Shown here in pieces: positions 47,194 to 59,659 of a DNA stretch of 64,000 nucleotides; the stretch's first letter is position 1; the number at the start of each line of letters is the position of its first letter. This DNA comes from Dentipellis sp. KUC8613 (lineage: Eukaryota; Basidiomycota; Agaricomycetes; Russulales; Hericiaceae). Location of the stretch: NCBI GenBank assembly GCA_002286715.1, contig NSJX01000003.1:62001-126000 (forward strand), given 5' to 3'. The notes under the pieces are model-generated. The model did no database searches and was not told the DNA's origin. It saw nothing but the letters and a program-made list of their open reading frames with translations. The translations under genes were made by a program, and so were the position numbers.

Positions 47194-49229
47194 ATGAAGG
47201 CGTCCATCCTTCTTGGTCTTCTGTCTGTACCGTCAGCCCTCGCCGTGCCAGCGAGTGAGCTGCAGGCCGTCCTGGGGGATCTTGCAGCATACTCCGATAT
47301 CTCGACCGGCGGTATCTTTGGCCAGATTGCCAAAGGTGTTGAGCATGTTGTGCAGACCGTAGAGGATGCTATCACGTCAGACCATGAAGATATCAAGACG
47401 TGGACTCAAGGTGGCAAGGAGTTCGTGAAACAGAATGGGCTGACTTGTCAGTTCGCCTGCCTTGTTGTTCGATCGCCTCGCTAACATATTGACGCCAACC
47501 CCGTTCAGACGAGCTCGTGAAGCATTCGTCATTTCCTGAGCACTCGCTGCGAGTGACCGAGCCCGACCTTTGCGATGCCTCCGTGCAGCAGTACTCTGGC
47601 TACCTTGACATCTCGGACGGCAAACACCTGTTCTTCTGGTACGTGCTGCGCAGCACGCGTCAGTGTAATTGACGCTCACCGCAGTCGAACGTGTCTAGGT
47701 TCTTCGAGTCACGCAACGATCCCGTCAAAGACCCCCTTGTGCTCTGGCTGAACGGCGGCCCCGGCTGCAGCTCCTCCACGGGTCTGCTCTTCGAGCTCGG
47801 CCCGTGCCGCATCGCCAACGAGGGCAAGAACACGACGCTGAACAAGTACTCGTGGAACGAGAACGCGAACATCATCTTCCTCGACCAGCCTGTCAACGTC
47901 GGCTTCTCCTACGCGTCCGACGGCTCCACTGTCAACACGAGCCCTGTCGCTGGACAGGACGTCTACGCGTTCCTCGAACTCTTCCTCTCGCGCTACACCA
48001 AGCACGCGGACAAGCCCTTCCATCTCGCCGCCGAGAGCTACGGCGGTACATATGCGCCGAACATCGCATCGATCATCCACAAGAACAACCAGGATCTCGC
48101 TCGCGCGCAGGAGACTAGCGCTCTGCGTCATATCAACCTCGCGTCGGTCGTTTTGGCGAATGGCTTGACGGACCCGCTTCTGCAGATGCCGACGATCGTG
48201 GACTTTGCGTGCGGGGGCCCATATCCCATTTACAGCGACCCCGACGGTCCCGAATGCCAGGCTCTAAGGACAAAAGTCCCGACGTGCGAGCGGTTGATCA
48301 AGTCGTGCTATGACTTCAACTCGCGTCTGACCTGCGTGCCCGCCGCGTTGTACTGCAACGCGCAGCTCTACGGTCCCTTGCAGCGTGCGTATTAATTTTC
48401 CGTCAACTTAAGTGTGCTTTCTGATGACGGAGTGCAGAGACCGGCCTGAACCTGTACGACGTGCGTAAGAAGTGCGACCGCTCCAAGGACGGTGATCTGT
48501 GCTACCGTGAGATGGGCTGGATCGATACCTGGATGAATGACCCGGCGCACAAGGCTGCGCTCGGCGTTGACCCCTCAATGGAGTTCGCCTCGTGTAATAT
48601 GGAAGTCAACCAGGCGTTCTTGTTCCAGGGCGACGGAATGCGGAACAGCGCCGCGCTACTTCCCGAGCTGATCGACGACGGTGTGAGGCTGTTGGTGTAC
48701 GCCGGTAACGCTGGTGGGTGTTCCGCCATTGTGCGAAATTTCTGTGTGCGCTGATCACCCGGCTTTGCGCGACAGATGCGATGTGCAACTTTATTGTGCG
48801 TTCATTGATTTGATTTCGGCTAATGCCAATACTTACTGTGTCATGATTTGTAGGGCAACGAACGCTGGATGGAGCAGCTCGAACATAGCTTCCACAAGGA
48901 GTTTGCGGCGTCCAAGTCCACGAAGTGGGTCAGCAGTGAGTCTGGCCGCGTCGCGGGTGAGGTCCGCAGCGCCGGCGGAGGCGGCTTTGGCGCGGGTAAT
49001 GTTACGTTCGTGAGCGTTTTCGAGGCAGGGTGAGTGTCGTCCAGTTTGCTCCTTTGGTAGTCCATCATCTCATGATTTGTTTGTTACAGACATATGGTTC
49101 CGTTCGATCAGTCCGAGGCAGCCCTGGTATGCTTCTTGCTGCTTCTGTATAAATGTCCGGTCCTAACTCTGGGTTCTACAGGATCTCTTCACGCGTTGGA
49201 TCCACGACGTTTCGCTTACGTCTGACTGA
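47194..49229 (+). CDS. Serine carboxypeptidase (peptidase S10), secreted/vacuolar
   Basis: Starts MKASILLGLLSVPSALAVPA, a signal peptide, followed by a propeptide-like segment. The S10 core: LVLWLNGGPGCSSSTGLLFE (oxyanion hole), PVNVGFSYASDG, AAESYGGTYAP with the catalytic Ser, LLVYAGNADAMCNFI with the catalytic Asp, and FEAGHMVPFDQSEAAL with the catalytic His. The Ala before ESYGG replaces the more usual Gly, as in several fungal members. Several Cys pairs fit disulphides. It removes C-terminal residues at acid pH, in the vacuole or outside the cell. A tiny exon (DAMCNFI) and the C-terminal exon (DLFTRWIHDVSL) are separated by short introns; the stop at 49229 is in the last exon. Confidence 0.93.
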
Positions 49230-49620
49230 GCCTTTGCCTGCGACCGCCTCGATCACTAGATATCTCATTCCTTGTACAATACCATTCAGCACCATGTTTC
49301 ACGATCTACCCATCCGCCTAATGTCGCTGGATGCCACTATCTCATTTCTCCTCGTCTTGTACTGTGGGACGGTGATCTGTTGGTTATAATTTATTGCAAT
49401 ACGAAGATATGGTCTACAATATGAGCACAAGTGAAGTAGAGCTTCGTCTTTGGTGTGCAGCACAACGCCACCACCGCCTATAGGGTGTTGCTATATCGGG
49501 GCCGAGACTGCATCATGGCTCCAAACGTGCACGCCGCACGCGTGCACTCATACGCTCGACTTGCACTTGCAATCTCCTACCTCGCGCGATTTACTCACCT
49601 CAGATCTTATAGGGATCCCT
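49230..49620. other. intergenic region
   Basis: Carboxypeptidase 3' flank and promoter of the next plus-strand gene. The reading frame of the next gene is open upstream to 49450 but has no ATG there. Confidence 0.5.
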
Positions 49621-52231
49621 ATGGCCTCTGCAGCGCCGCCGCCTGCACAACGTCCGCCGTCTACATCGCGCACACCATACACGCGCACTCATGCACGCCT
49701 TGCGCGATCACTTAGCGACGGTGCAGCTTTGTATCCCACTGGCGCCGGTACTGGCAGATCGCCACCATCTGAAGCACTGTCTACGTCTAGAGCTCAGGGG
49801 ACACCATCGCACCGAGACCGAGATAGGACTCATGGGACACCATCTCATAAGGCGCACGCGGCGTCGGTATCTACCATGCATACTGGTGCGTCGTCGTCGT
49901 CTACGGCGTACCGAACACCATCTTCCAAGACATCTGGGGCACCTTCATCGTCATCCAGGACTAGCGCAACACCTCCTTCCAGGCCGCATGGAGCACCTTC
50001 ACGCGAAACGCCGGGTGCACCCTCGAGATCGCACGGCGCACCGTCGGCATACAAAACGCCCAACACCTACACCTCCGCACCCGCATCCACTCCCGCACCT
50101 CCACCCAGTGCGTATGCGCACGCATACGACTCGCGCCCGATTTCGAGCGCCGCATCCTCATCCTCACACACAAGCGACCTCGACTCTATCGCATCGACCT
50201 ACCCTTCCACCGTCGCGTCCGACGCGCCCCTGCCGCGCGAAAAGAAGCGCCGCCTCTTCCGCCCGCGCAACCGTATCGCGCTCGGGGCAGATGCGCCGCC
50301 GCTCGAGCCCGTATCAGACATCAATGCGAAGCTGGGCCGGCACAAGACATATGCACTCCGGGATTATTTGACGTCGCGAAAGAAGGACAAAGATAAAGAT
50401 AAGGGGAAAGCGCGCGAGTCTGTGTCTGCGTCTGGGTCAGGGTATGGATCGGTGTCGGAGAGGGCGCGGGGGAAGGCGAGGGAGGCGTCGTTCCCGCCTG
50501 CGCATTGGTTTGATGGCCCGGTGTCGGAGAGTGGGAGGTCGGAGTATGTCACTGCGCAGGAGGGAGGCGGGATGACTACCAGTGCGACCACGAGTGAGGT
50601 TGGAACAGGGTACAGGTTTATATCGGCACCAGCAACTCCCCCGGAGCGAGCTCAGGTCGAGGAGGGAGTGGGGGATAGTGGGGATGATAACGAAGGCGAA
50701 GGCGATGGGGACAAGACACCAACAGGCGAGCGCGGGGCGTCTGAGCCTGGGACGCCCTGCGCGGAACCAGGAGAAGGTGGGCAACAAGGCGGGGTGGGTC
50801 CGGAGCCGATTACGCTTGCGCGGAGGATACAGAGTCTACTGGCTGCGATCCCGACGAGCTTGCCATCTTCCCCCAATCCCGTCTCTCCTACTTCCCCAGC
50901 TGTGCCTGCGGATTCTTCTGCCTCTTCGCCTGTCGCGCCGCCGCCCTCTCCTGCCACTGCCGCAGAGCAGGACGCGCAGGGAGTTGGTGCAGATGCGCAC
51001 GGACCCCCACCGGTGCGTGCGATCACGGATTTCAGGCTGATGTCGATGCTGTCGGACACGAGCATTATGAATGGTTCGCTAGAGAAGGGTCGGCAGTCCG
51101 TCTTCGCAATCCTTGACAAGCTCAAGCTGCCCTCGCGCGCGCGTCCTACTGGGACCAGCAATGATGTCACAGCCAACCCCGACGCTAATCAGGCAGACGC
51201 GGACGTGGATGCGGGCTATGAGAGCGACGACGGCTCCAGCATCATGTTGTACGGACCACTGGTGCCCGACGAGGAGTCGGAGGCGGAGATCGCGCGCTCG
51301 GACGTGATGTCGGTGACGGACGATGGGGAGATGTGGGAGTACGAGCGGCCAGCGAGGCGGGTGTCGCGGTTGATGGACTGGGAGGGGCCGGAGGCATTCG
51401 GTTCGAGCTCGGGGCCTGAGCCTGTTCAGGAAGCAGCTGAGGGACCGACAGAAGAAGAGAGAAAGGAGGGGCAAGAGCAGGGGCACGAAAAGGAGGGAAG
51501 TGCGGCGTGGAGGTGGTTGGAGAGCTGGAAGAGCTTGGGCAAGGAACCGGAGGCGTCTGGCTCTGCTTCTGGTGCTGAGGGAGCCGCTACGGGTCCTGAT
51601 GCTGCTGCCCCCGTGCCAGCGCCCGCGCCCATTAGGCATGTCAAGACGAAGGTCATATGGGTGCCGAGTCCGGACAAAATATCTTTCCAGGCAACCTGGT
51701 GGGGCTATCGCTTGTGCGTATCCTCTACTTCATGTCCCCGAGCATGGCATACTGATCCCTTCATAGATACCTACCGCCGCCTGTCCTAGACGTGCTCAAC
51801 AACAAACGGCTCGAAGCCGCAAAACGCGCGGCTATAATCACGACAGCTCTCAAGTGGCTGCTCGATTCCGTTCCTGTAGCAATTGTGCCGCCTCAGTTCC
51901 GTGCAGGTCTGCTGATTGCGCAGAGACTGGTCCCGTATCTGGGATACGTTGGTGGGTTCATGGCCTGGAGCTGGGGCGCCATCAAGTCGTTCGACCAAGG
52001 TGCGTCTCCTTGTACGTTTGCAACGTCTAACCCCTCATGCGTGGTTTACTTCTAGGCGACGGTGTGGTGCTTACGGCTACCTGGCTGCTCCCTGTTGCGC
52101 TTATTCCTGGGACATGGCAGGCATCAGACTTTGCGCAACCGGGAGATTCGGCAAGTCAGGCGGGCGATAGTTCGAGCCAGGCGGACACGGAGGAACCCGT
52201 TGCGGGGCCTTCACGCATTACACGGTCGTAA
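49621..52231 (+). CDS. Orphan protein: long disordered region plus hydrophobic C-terminus
   Basis: Exons 49621-51713, 51767-51999 and 52056-52231; about 833 residues. The first ~690 residues are low-complexity: Ser/Thr/Pro/Ala with GAPS and GTPSH-like repeats, a basic KKDKDKDKGKARES patch and acidic Gly/Glu stretches. A more ordered part begins at IRHVKTKVIWVPSPDKI and runs through AIITTALKWLLDSVPVAIV, FRAGLLIAQRLVPYLGYVGG and VLTATWLLPVALIPGTW, two or three hydrophobic segments that could be membrane helices. No family is recognised. The conserved-looking C-terminus suggests a membrane-anchored scaffold, an inference only. The first ATG in the open frame is used. Confidence 0.7.
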
Positions 52232-52402
52232 CATGACAATGCTTTCGATTTTGATCCAGTGCTGGAATTCCAATGGATGAACGATAGTCGATCTGTATTA
52301 CTGCTCTATAGATAAATAACGACCCCCTCTGCTGACCATCTGTATGCACTCTATATATTTTCACTGTATACCTCCACTCCTGTACAGCCTACACAATGCA
52401 AT

Positions 52403-53088
52403 CTAGAGATCCTTCTTCTCCGCCTGCTCGAAGAAAGTCCGTAGCCACGCCGCCTCGTGCTCCATCTCCTCCATCGTGCGCGGCACGCGGTCCTCATCCG
52501 CATCGACCTTAAGCGGCTCGTGCCCGGCGTCGACGCGCCGCGCAGCTGCGCGCGTCATTTCGACAAGGTCTTGTGGGAGTGCGCCCTCTGCGCGCTCGAG
52601 CACGGGGTAGATATCGTCGGGGCGCTCGGAGAAGCGGTCACCTCGCAGCTTGCGCGGGAGGAGGTGGAAGTGCACGTGTGGTATGCTCTGGCCGGCTGCT
52701 TTTCCGTCCTGCGGAGAGTTGAGAGTGTCAGTTATAGGAAATATGGGAATCGGGGTGGTCAGAGGAAGAGACAGACCTGGCATGCGACGGTGAGCGCGTC
52801 GGCACCGTATGCGCGCTCAATGACGCGTCCGACGGTTTGGACGGAGGTCATGAGCGAATTGAGCTCGGCCGTGTTAAGGTCTGTAAGCCTGGGCACCGGG
52901 CGGATTGGGCATACGAGCACATCTACGCGCAGAGCGTCATGTCAATACTTAATTGACCATGGTTCATAGCATAGAGTGGGACACGTACGGCCGGGAACTA
53001 TGGGTTTGAGATTGACGATGGCGAAGGAGAGTGCGGTACGGTAGAATACTTGTCGTGTCACTTCGATGGTTGAGAAGAGGATGCTCAT
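52403..53088 (-). CDS. HIT-family nucleotide hydrolase (FHIT/Aph1-like)
   Basis: Starts MSILFSTIEVTRQVFYRTAL, then SFAIVNLKPIVPG, the Fhit-type entry strand. Next come HVLVCPIRPVPRLTDLN, ACQDGKAAGQSIPHVHFHLL (histidine triad HVHFHLL with the QDG...AGQ signature) and the C-terminal helix ending QAEKKDL. FHIT-type enzymes cleave diadenosine tri- or tetraphosphates in the cytosol. The insertion after the triad and the Arg-rich RKLRGDRFSERPDDIY segment are typical. The first exon is short and the gene is compact. Confidence 0.9.
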
Positions 53089-53295
53089 CGTCGTTGACGG
53101 TGAGCTCGAGTCGGCGCGCGCTACATGTGTTGGATGACATCATCCCAGTACAGCACGTACAGGCGAACACCAGCGTACTTCTGTTACAACCCGATTCAAT
53201 ATTGCTTATGCTCATAAACAAATGAGATAGTTGAACAAGTCAGAGATATGCTAGGTGTTCTAAGCCGACATAACCTCAACCGACGGCCATTAGCA

Positions 53296-55056
53296 CTACC
53301 CCAGGATATCCTTCATCTCCTCCGCAAACTTCTCATAATCTCCCTTCGGCTTCTCCTTCTCCTTCTCTTTCCTCTCGACGATACCAAACTGTCCTTTCAA
53401 CGTTCCAACGAGATCGGGCCTCGCCGGACCCACCGCGACCGTCTCATTTTCACCCTCTGCCAACGTCGGCGCCGCGTTCACGCCCTTCGCACTTGCCGGC
53501 TTGGTTGCTGCGGCCGCCTTCTTACGCTTCAGAGCAGCGGGCACGAACGCCGTGCTCTCCTTCTTGAAGTCGCGCAACTCGGGTGCCGCGGATACGGTCG
53601 CTGCCGCGCTAGGTGGAGCTGGAGGCCCGATGGGCTGTGCGCGGGCCTCACGGTGCGCCTGGTATGTCTGGTGCGGGACGCCCGAGAGCGGGTCTTGCAG
53701 TGCACCGGAGGACTGCGAACGGCGCGGGAAGAAACCAGGGGGTGGAGGCATGTGCGGGGGCGGGGGTTGCCAGCCTGGAGGAGGAGGAGGAGCAAAACCG
53801 GAGGGCGGAGGCATGAAGCCTGGAGGAGGAGGCATGAAGCCCGGAGGGGGAGGCGCAAAGCCCGGGGGAGGCGGAGGCTGTGGGAAGCCTGGAGGTGGGG
53901 GAGGCTGCGTGGAGAACCCTGGGGGTGGCGGAGGAGGCTGGAAGCCGGGTGGAGGGGGCGGGAACGCATGCTGTGTAGGTGGAATAACGCCAGGCGGTGG
54001 AGGAGGGAAGGGGGGCATTCCGGGAGGTAATGGAACCTGGCCCACGGAAATGGGAGGATATGGCGGAAAGGGTTGTGCAACAGGGAGGGGAGGTACAGCT
54101 ACGAAGAGTAAGACAATCAGTTCATCAGCTGAGCTGGGGAAGTGCTCACATTGTTCCCCTGGCTTCGGTGGCGGAGGTCCTTCAGGCATTGGAATATCGT
54201 CGTCACTATCGTCGTCCTCGTCCATCCCATCAGCTCCCGGAGGCGGGCCTTCGGGCATGACAATGTCATCGTCGTCGTCGTCGCCATCCGCAACCTCTGC
54301 ACGAACGAGAGTGAGTATTATTCTGGAAGTGTAGGGGATTGTGTACCTTCTTGTTCGCTGGGTAATAAGGCTTAGGGCCAAACGTTAGAGCAGAGAAGAG
54401 CGATTTCGCAGCTAGCGTACCTCGTTCAATATACGGCATGCCCGGTGGAGGCACGCCGAAAGGATTCATTACAGGATCATAGTAGATACTTCGCTCGGGA
54501 TGAAGAGGGATCCCATTCTTGTCGAATAGGTTCCTCGTCTTGGGTGCAGCGTCTGTTTCTTCTTTCTCTTCATCCTCCTTCTCCTTGGCAGACCTCCGTG
54601 CTCGATATACCAACCTGCGTTGCTCAGGATGCTCAGCGACGTATTCTTCCTTCTTCTTGTTTATCTTTTCCAGCTCAGCTTGAAGCTCTTTGAGACGGTG
54701 CTTCTCGGCATCCGACGGCGAAGGGTTCGAGGATAATGCTGCAATTTCATCCTCGAGCTCTAAGGAAATCCGTGAGTGTGTTTTGTCGGCCAGTCGATCT
54801 GAAAGCGCGTACCGAAGGTATCCTTCTTCACCAGCGCAAAGTCGCGAGCTTTCGATCGCTCGGCTTTGTTCTACTGCAATGAACGCGTTCTTGTGACCAC
54901 CTTGACGTGAGCCACACACATATTGCGCACCTTCTTCAATTCTTTCTTCCTCTGTGCTTTGCCTGGAAGATTTGGGTGAGTTTACCAGGAATATGGTGAC
55001 GAAACGATGGACGTACGAAAGGCGTCTGCTGGATTTGCACTCTTTCCTTTGGCCAT
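53296..55056 (-). CDS. WW domain-binding protein 11 (WBP11), splicing factor
   Basis: Starts MAKGKSANPADAFRKAQRKK, the family signature, with Lys-rich helices and a coiled-coil-like stretch (KHRLKELQAELEKINKKKEE), RSIYYDPVMNPFGVPPPGMP, then acidic and Pro/Gly-rich parts. The long proline region consists of repeats like PPPPPGF and PPGFMPPP (roughly 53700-54060), ligands for WW and profilin-type domains. The end, YEKFAEEMKDIL, is the conserved WBP11 C-terminus. WBP11 acts in pre-mRNA splicing in the nucleus and links PQBP1-type WW proteins with the spliceosome. Confidence 0.85.
53700..54060 (-). repeat. Tandem Pro/Gly/Phe coding repeats in WBP11
   Basis: Imperfect repeats of PPPPPGF type; on the plus strand they make purine/G-rich runs such as GGAGGAGGAGGAG. 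Prone to slippage and to G-quadruplex formation on the plus strand. Confidence 0.7.
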
Positions 55057-55359
55057 GATGAGGTTCCAGCGCAGACTCTTATAGGATTGTACACTGTGGT
55101 GCACCCTGTGGACTTGCCAATGTGCAGGGTCGAAGGGAGAGACGGAAGCGAACGTGCTGCTGGGCGCGATGACGGACGTCGGACCCGCACGTGCCTGTGG
55201 CGTTGAGTCATTGGCCGTCGCTGCGAGTCGGACCCAGGTCTATCCTCCAGTGGTGGTTACCTTCCCATTCTCTGGGAAGCACCCCACGACGCATCTACAC
55301 CCATCGTACTCTTCACTTGGTTTCCTTGTTTATTTGTCTCGACTCTGTAGCTGGTCTCA
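55057..55359. promoter_or_regulatory. Divergent promoter region of WBP11 and the RING gene
   Basis: 303 bp between the two start codons. Pyrimidine-rich before 55360. Confidence 0.5.
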
Positions 55360-57457
55360 ATGACCACCCGCGGGACACCCACCCCCTCGTCGACGCCCAA
55401 GCGCGCGGCCAAGACGGCTTCCCTCAATCACCTTTTGAACTTCTCGCTTCCTCCCAGGCAGACCCAGCAGCTGCAGAGTCTGCCGCGTCGTAGCCGGAGG
55501 AATGGCACTCAGCATGGCGTTTGGAACAAGGAGAGTGAGTATCGTCTATCTCAGCTTGCACAGTCGAGGTAGCTGACTTCACTGCACCAGGGTTTGTCAA
55601 TGCACAATATAGATTTGTTATGAATCCCACTGGTGACTACACTGTACATTTTGCCGATCCGGACATGTACGCACGCCCCGCTGTCTTATCGTAGCGGTGT
55701 TGACCGGCTTCGCAGTTTCTTTCAATGGAACGATATTCTACAAGTCATAATTCCCCGCAACTCGGCCTCTGCATCTGCTGCTGGCGGTGGTGAGCAGGCA
55801 GAGGGTGTCACCACCTGTCCCATCTGTCTCTCCCCACCCACTGCACCACGCATGACCAAATGCGGACATGTGAGGATCTGTTTCCCATCTCCTCCAAACA
55901 GGTTGCTGATACAGCTTCACGGAACAGGTATTCTGTTTCCCGTGTATATTGCACTATCTCTATACGACGGACAAAGCTGAGCTCAAATGGGCACGATGTC
56001 CGATCTGCCTCGATTCCGTCCACGAGCGCCAGCTGAAGAGCGTCGTCTGGTTCGATGGACCACCGGACGACGATACAGATGATCACGAACAACATGGGGA
56101 GGCATCATCCTCTTCTGTATCGTTTGACCACCATGTCGATTTCACTCCCCACCCGGGATCTACGATGCGCATGCGCCTGATGCAGCGTCCCCAGATCACG
56201 ACACTCGCACTCCCGCGGTCAGATACCTGGCCCTCTGATCTATTGCCTCCGCACCAGGCGCCATTCCACTTCCTCCCTGACGTCTACGCCTACGCTAAGT
56301 TCATGCTTGCTACACCAATGTCTTTGGTGGAACATCTCAACCAGGACAGCAGCGAGCTCAATGCCGAGCGCCGATTAATGCAGAGTATGGGTGATATCCC
56401 CAGCATTGCGTGGATTGATGCCGCACAGCAGAGGGTGGACACACAGATCGCTAAAGCCACTGCCCTTGACACTGAGCCTCTACGGAACGCTGTTGATAAG
56501 GCTCTCCAGCTCCAGCACGAGATCCAGGCCCGGTTGTCTAATCAGAGGCAGCGACGCAAACTCGAGCAGGAGGCACCACCCGAATCTGTCAACGTCCCAG
56601 AGGCTTACCTTGCGACGCGGACCTCGGGCCTCAATACTCCGACGCACGCCCCAACACCCCCGCCTGCGTCTGGCGCGCGGAACCAGAAGCCACGGCGCAA
56701 CGTCAACCCCCCACCTCCCTCGACGTCAACGTATTATTACTACCAAGCAGCATCAGGCATGCCCGTCTTCCTACATCCACTTGACATCAAGATCCTGAAT
56801 GCCCACTTCCATGGGTACGCGTCGTTCCCGGACTCGATCACCGTGCGCGTCGATGCATTCGAGGAGGGCGCAGTCAATGACGACCTGCGCAAGCGCTGCA
56901 AGTACCTCGCCCATATGCCTGAAGGCGCGGATGTCGTGTTCGTAGAGGCCGATCTTACGGGCGTTGTCGGCGCGGACGGGATGCGTAGCTTCGAGGGTGC
57001 GCTGAAGGCGCGCCGAGCGAAGCGCGAGAATAAGGGCAGGAAAGACGATCGTGCGAGGGCACGAGCGGAGGAGCGGGAGCGGGAGAAGCTTGCACAGGCG
57101 TCCTGGCGCGAGACCGGGAGGGTGCCCGCATACCTGCGCGCGGAGTCACCTGCGAACTTCGGTGCGGAGGAAGCGGTTGAGGTAACGAGTCCAACACCGC
57201 CACCGCCACCGGTGAGCGGCGCATGGGGTTCACGGAGCTTCGCGTCTGCGTTGCATTCGTCGGAGGTGCCGGGTGGGAGAGCGGCGCCGGTGGGGCGCAG
57301 ACCTGTTGAGGAAGATCAGGACGAGTGGGACTTGGACATCGCGTTCCATGAGATGGAGGCGCGGAGTGGGGGAAATGGCGGCGGCGGTGGTGGGAGGAGG
57401 AACAGGAGGAACCGGCCGATGGTGGTGCTTGGAAGTGGGCCGGGGCGGAGGCGTTGA
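55360..57457 (+). CDS. RING-finger E3 ubiquitin ligase, RNF10/Mag2-like
   Basis: Spliced gene beginning MTTRGTPTPSSTPKRAAKTA. It has RFVNAQYRFVMNPTGDYTVH upstream of a C3HC4 RING: CPICLSPPTAPRMTKCGHVF, CFPCILHYLY and CPICLDSV; the Cys-Gly-His part is completed by an intron. After it come YYYYQAASGMPVFLHPLDI and ILNAHFHGYASFPDSITVRV, the RNF10-type region, and a basic coiled tail (RARAEEREREKLAQ) ending in Gly/Arg-rich sequence. RNF10/Mag2 ubiquitinates small-subunit ribosomal proteins uS3 and uS5 during ribosome quality control; this role is inferred from family. Confidence 0.85.
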
Positions 57458-58584
57458 CGATGGTACATGGTCCTACATGGTATGTGTGTGAAGGAAGCAT
57501 CGCATTCATCATATTGTGTAGCAACAGTTCTGAGTATCAAATATTCCTGTTGGTGGACACTGTGTATATTAGAGATTATGATATCCATATGCATCACCCC
57601 GGCGGCGGGCATGATTTTTATGGGGGGATGTGATGAACCAGAGCACAGACGTGCCACTGCCATACTGATACTGGCCAGAGGTAGACTAGTCATATCGATA
57701 TCGTTGACGAAACTTATGGCAAGTAAGTACTGTCGTGGGTTAGTTGTACTTGGTGGCTGTGCCACTTTGCGGTCCGAGTCTCCTCGGTCCAGTTAGAGCG
57801 CTTGATACATGGATTGGTAGATCGACCATCTTCTGCCTTACGGCCCGTGGACTTGAACAGGACCAGTTGAGCACTCTTCCATCATGCCTCTCAAGCTCAG
57901 CGCTCAGGCTCTTAACACAATAATATTCGGTAGGTTCATACCAGAAACCAATTGGATCAAAAATCAAGAACTTACTCAAGCTTCCTTGATCCCTGACGAT
58001 GTATTGCATCCATGAGAACAGCTCGATTTTCCTCTGCCCGGTGTCGAGTTCGGAAACACCATGCCGAGACTGGACCTTCTTCACCTCGTGGCACCGAAAT
58101 CGGATGCTCTAAACATGTCGCCCACAACGCTTTTCATCAACATGGGCGGGACCAAGACCAACTCTTCTATGCAAACAACGTCAGAGATGCCCTATTGCAC
58201 CGAAACCACCTTGCATACATAGGGGCGGCTATATGCCACTCACACGTACCACGCGCCGCTCTCCGTTACCTAGGAACTTGGACCGTTGTCAGATGACGCC
58301 GACTATGAATAGCATCGACCGGACCATCCTACTCCTTTCAGAACACAATCACAGTCTGTGAACATAGTACGTGCAATGTCGGGTCTCTTTGCTGAATGTG
58401 GCTTATCGTGTCCGTTCCTTGGCGCTTTCATATTCAGCGTACGTGAAAGCCATGGAAGCAGTTTAAAGCCGTCCTTTGCTCGGAAGCATGTTGGATCTTA
58501 TAAAGGGCCTGTTACCCCAACCATCGGTCATTACCGCAAGCATTCTGCATCTCTGAAATCCCCAGAGAGACACATCCATACACT
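57458..58584. other. AT-richer spacer before the dsRBD gene
   Basis: 1.1 kb. Contains a TATA element at 58499 for the next gene, and a minus-strand open frame 57740-58084 that includes FSWMQYIVRDQG and SSPRAVRQ, weakly reminiscent of dsRBD pieces. No gene called. Confidence 0.45.
58499..58505 (+). promoter_or_regulatory. TATA box of the first dsRBD gene
   Basis: TATAAAG 86 bp upstream of the start codon. Confidence 0.5.
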
Positions 58585-58947
58585 ATGTCATCGCAAATCC
58601 GACTCCAAACGAGTGGAGGTATCTCAACTCTTGTTTATTGGCGTATCAGTCCTAACGTACTGTTATACAGACTATGTCTCTGACCTCAACAACTACATGA
58701 AATACATGCAGATATCACTGCGTTTGACTTGGGAATACGCTCAAAATAGCTCCTTGAACGAGGGCGCGTACCTCGCGATCGTTAGGTGTGAGTCATTCCC
58801 CGCGACAAAGATTGTCTCCGAAGCCTAAATCATGCCATTGTTATAGTGGGATCAACCTTGTATGGTGAAGGGACAGGCTCGTCTCCGCAGCAGGCGAGAC
58901 AAGTCGCAGCATATCGAGCTCTACAACAAGCCTATGCCGTGCTATAG
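58585..58947 (+). CDS. Single-domain dsRNA-binding protein (dsRBD), 83 aa
   Basis: Exons 58585-58618, 58671-58787 and 58847-58947 join to 83 residues; phase 1 at both junctions. The protein is almost entirely one dsRBD: helix 1 DYVSDLNNYMKYMQISLRLT, strand 1 WEY, strand 2 YLAIVR, strand 3 STLYGEG and helix 2 SSPQQARQVAAYRALQQAY with the A-x2-(A)A-x3-L pattern. It has no catalytic domain. In place of the usual Lys-Lys pair before helix 2 it has Pro-Gln-Gln-Ala-Arg, so RNA affinity is uncertain. It has its own TATA box. Small dsRBD proteins are common and expanded in agaricomycetes; function unknown. Related in structure to the gene at 59660. Confidence 0.7.
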
Positions 58948-59659
58948 CATGCGGTTGCTCTTGAGGTAAAGGTCCTTTGTTCAATTTCGGTGATGCAATT
59001 GTTTCATCAATCATTTCAGAGCGTGAGTTGGCCGCATGTATTCTTAGTTCGATTCCAGAGCCTTTCAAAAAAAGAAATACTTGCTTCGTGTCATAGTGAT
59101 ACCCCGGGCAGAATAAACAGTCTTGGTTTTTGACGAGGGTAAAGATGCTCGAAGCAGGCAGTCTGTTCGGGTGCCTCATAACTGTGTCCACTCATGTCCG
59201 CCAAGCGCCGCAGAATGAGGATTGTTGGCCTATAGCACAGTGTGTGATGGGCGTTCATAGATTGGTGAGTTTCCGAATCAACATGCTTATCATTAACTTC
59301 TAGATGGACGTATTTCCTTTCTGAAGCGGTGTTCTAGTCGATGTGGTTTGCCACACATTGACGCCATAACCTTATACAAGTTGTCAATACAGAACATGGG
59401 CATCACCTGAACAACATGTCATATTCGTATCGCAGCCATCTCTCAAATACAGTCCATTGGTGGTCTATCGTGGATATCTGTGGGCATCTTGTGGTGTCTT
59501 ACGGCAGTCCATTTGATCGTGGTACACATTCCGAATAGCCCACGCCAAACGAGGGTCATCTTCCATATAAATCCCCCCGTCTGAATTCCGGCTGGCTTCT
59601 TCCTCCGTGGCTATCTCACTCGTGTTCCTTTCGGAAACCAGTCGCCTCTTCGTGATACC
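58948..59659. other. spacer between the two dsRBD genes
   Basis: AT-rich, with a TATA element at 59566 for the next gene. Short minus-strand ORFs here overlap it (59465-59731) without any family signature. Confidence 0.45.
59566..59572 (+). promoter_or_regulatory. TATA box of the second dsRBD gene
   Basis: TATAAAT 94 bp upstream of the start codon. Confidence 0.5.

Noticed and set aside
53501..54334. Plus-strand Gly-rich frame
   Set aside because: Antisense of the WBP11 proline repeats; no independent evidence.
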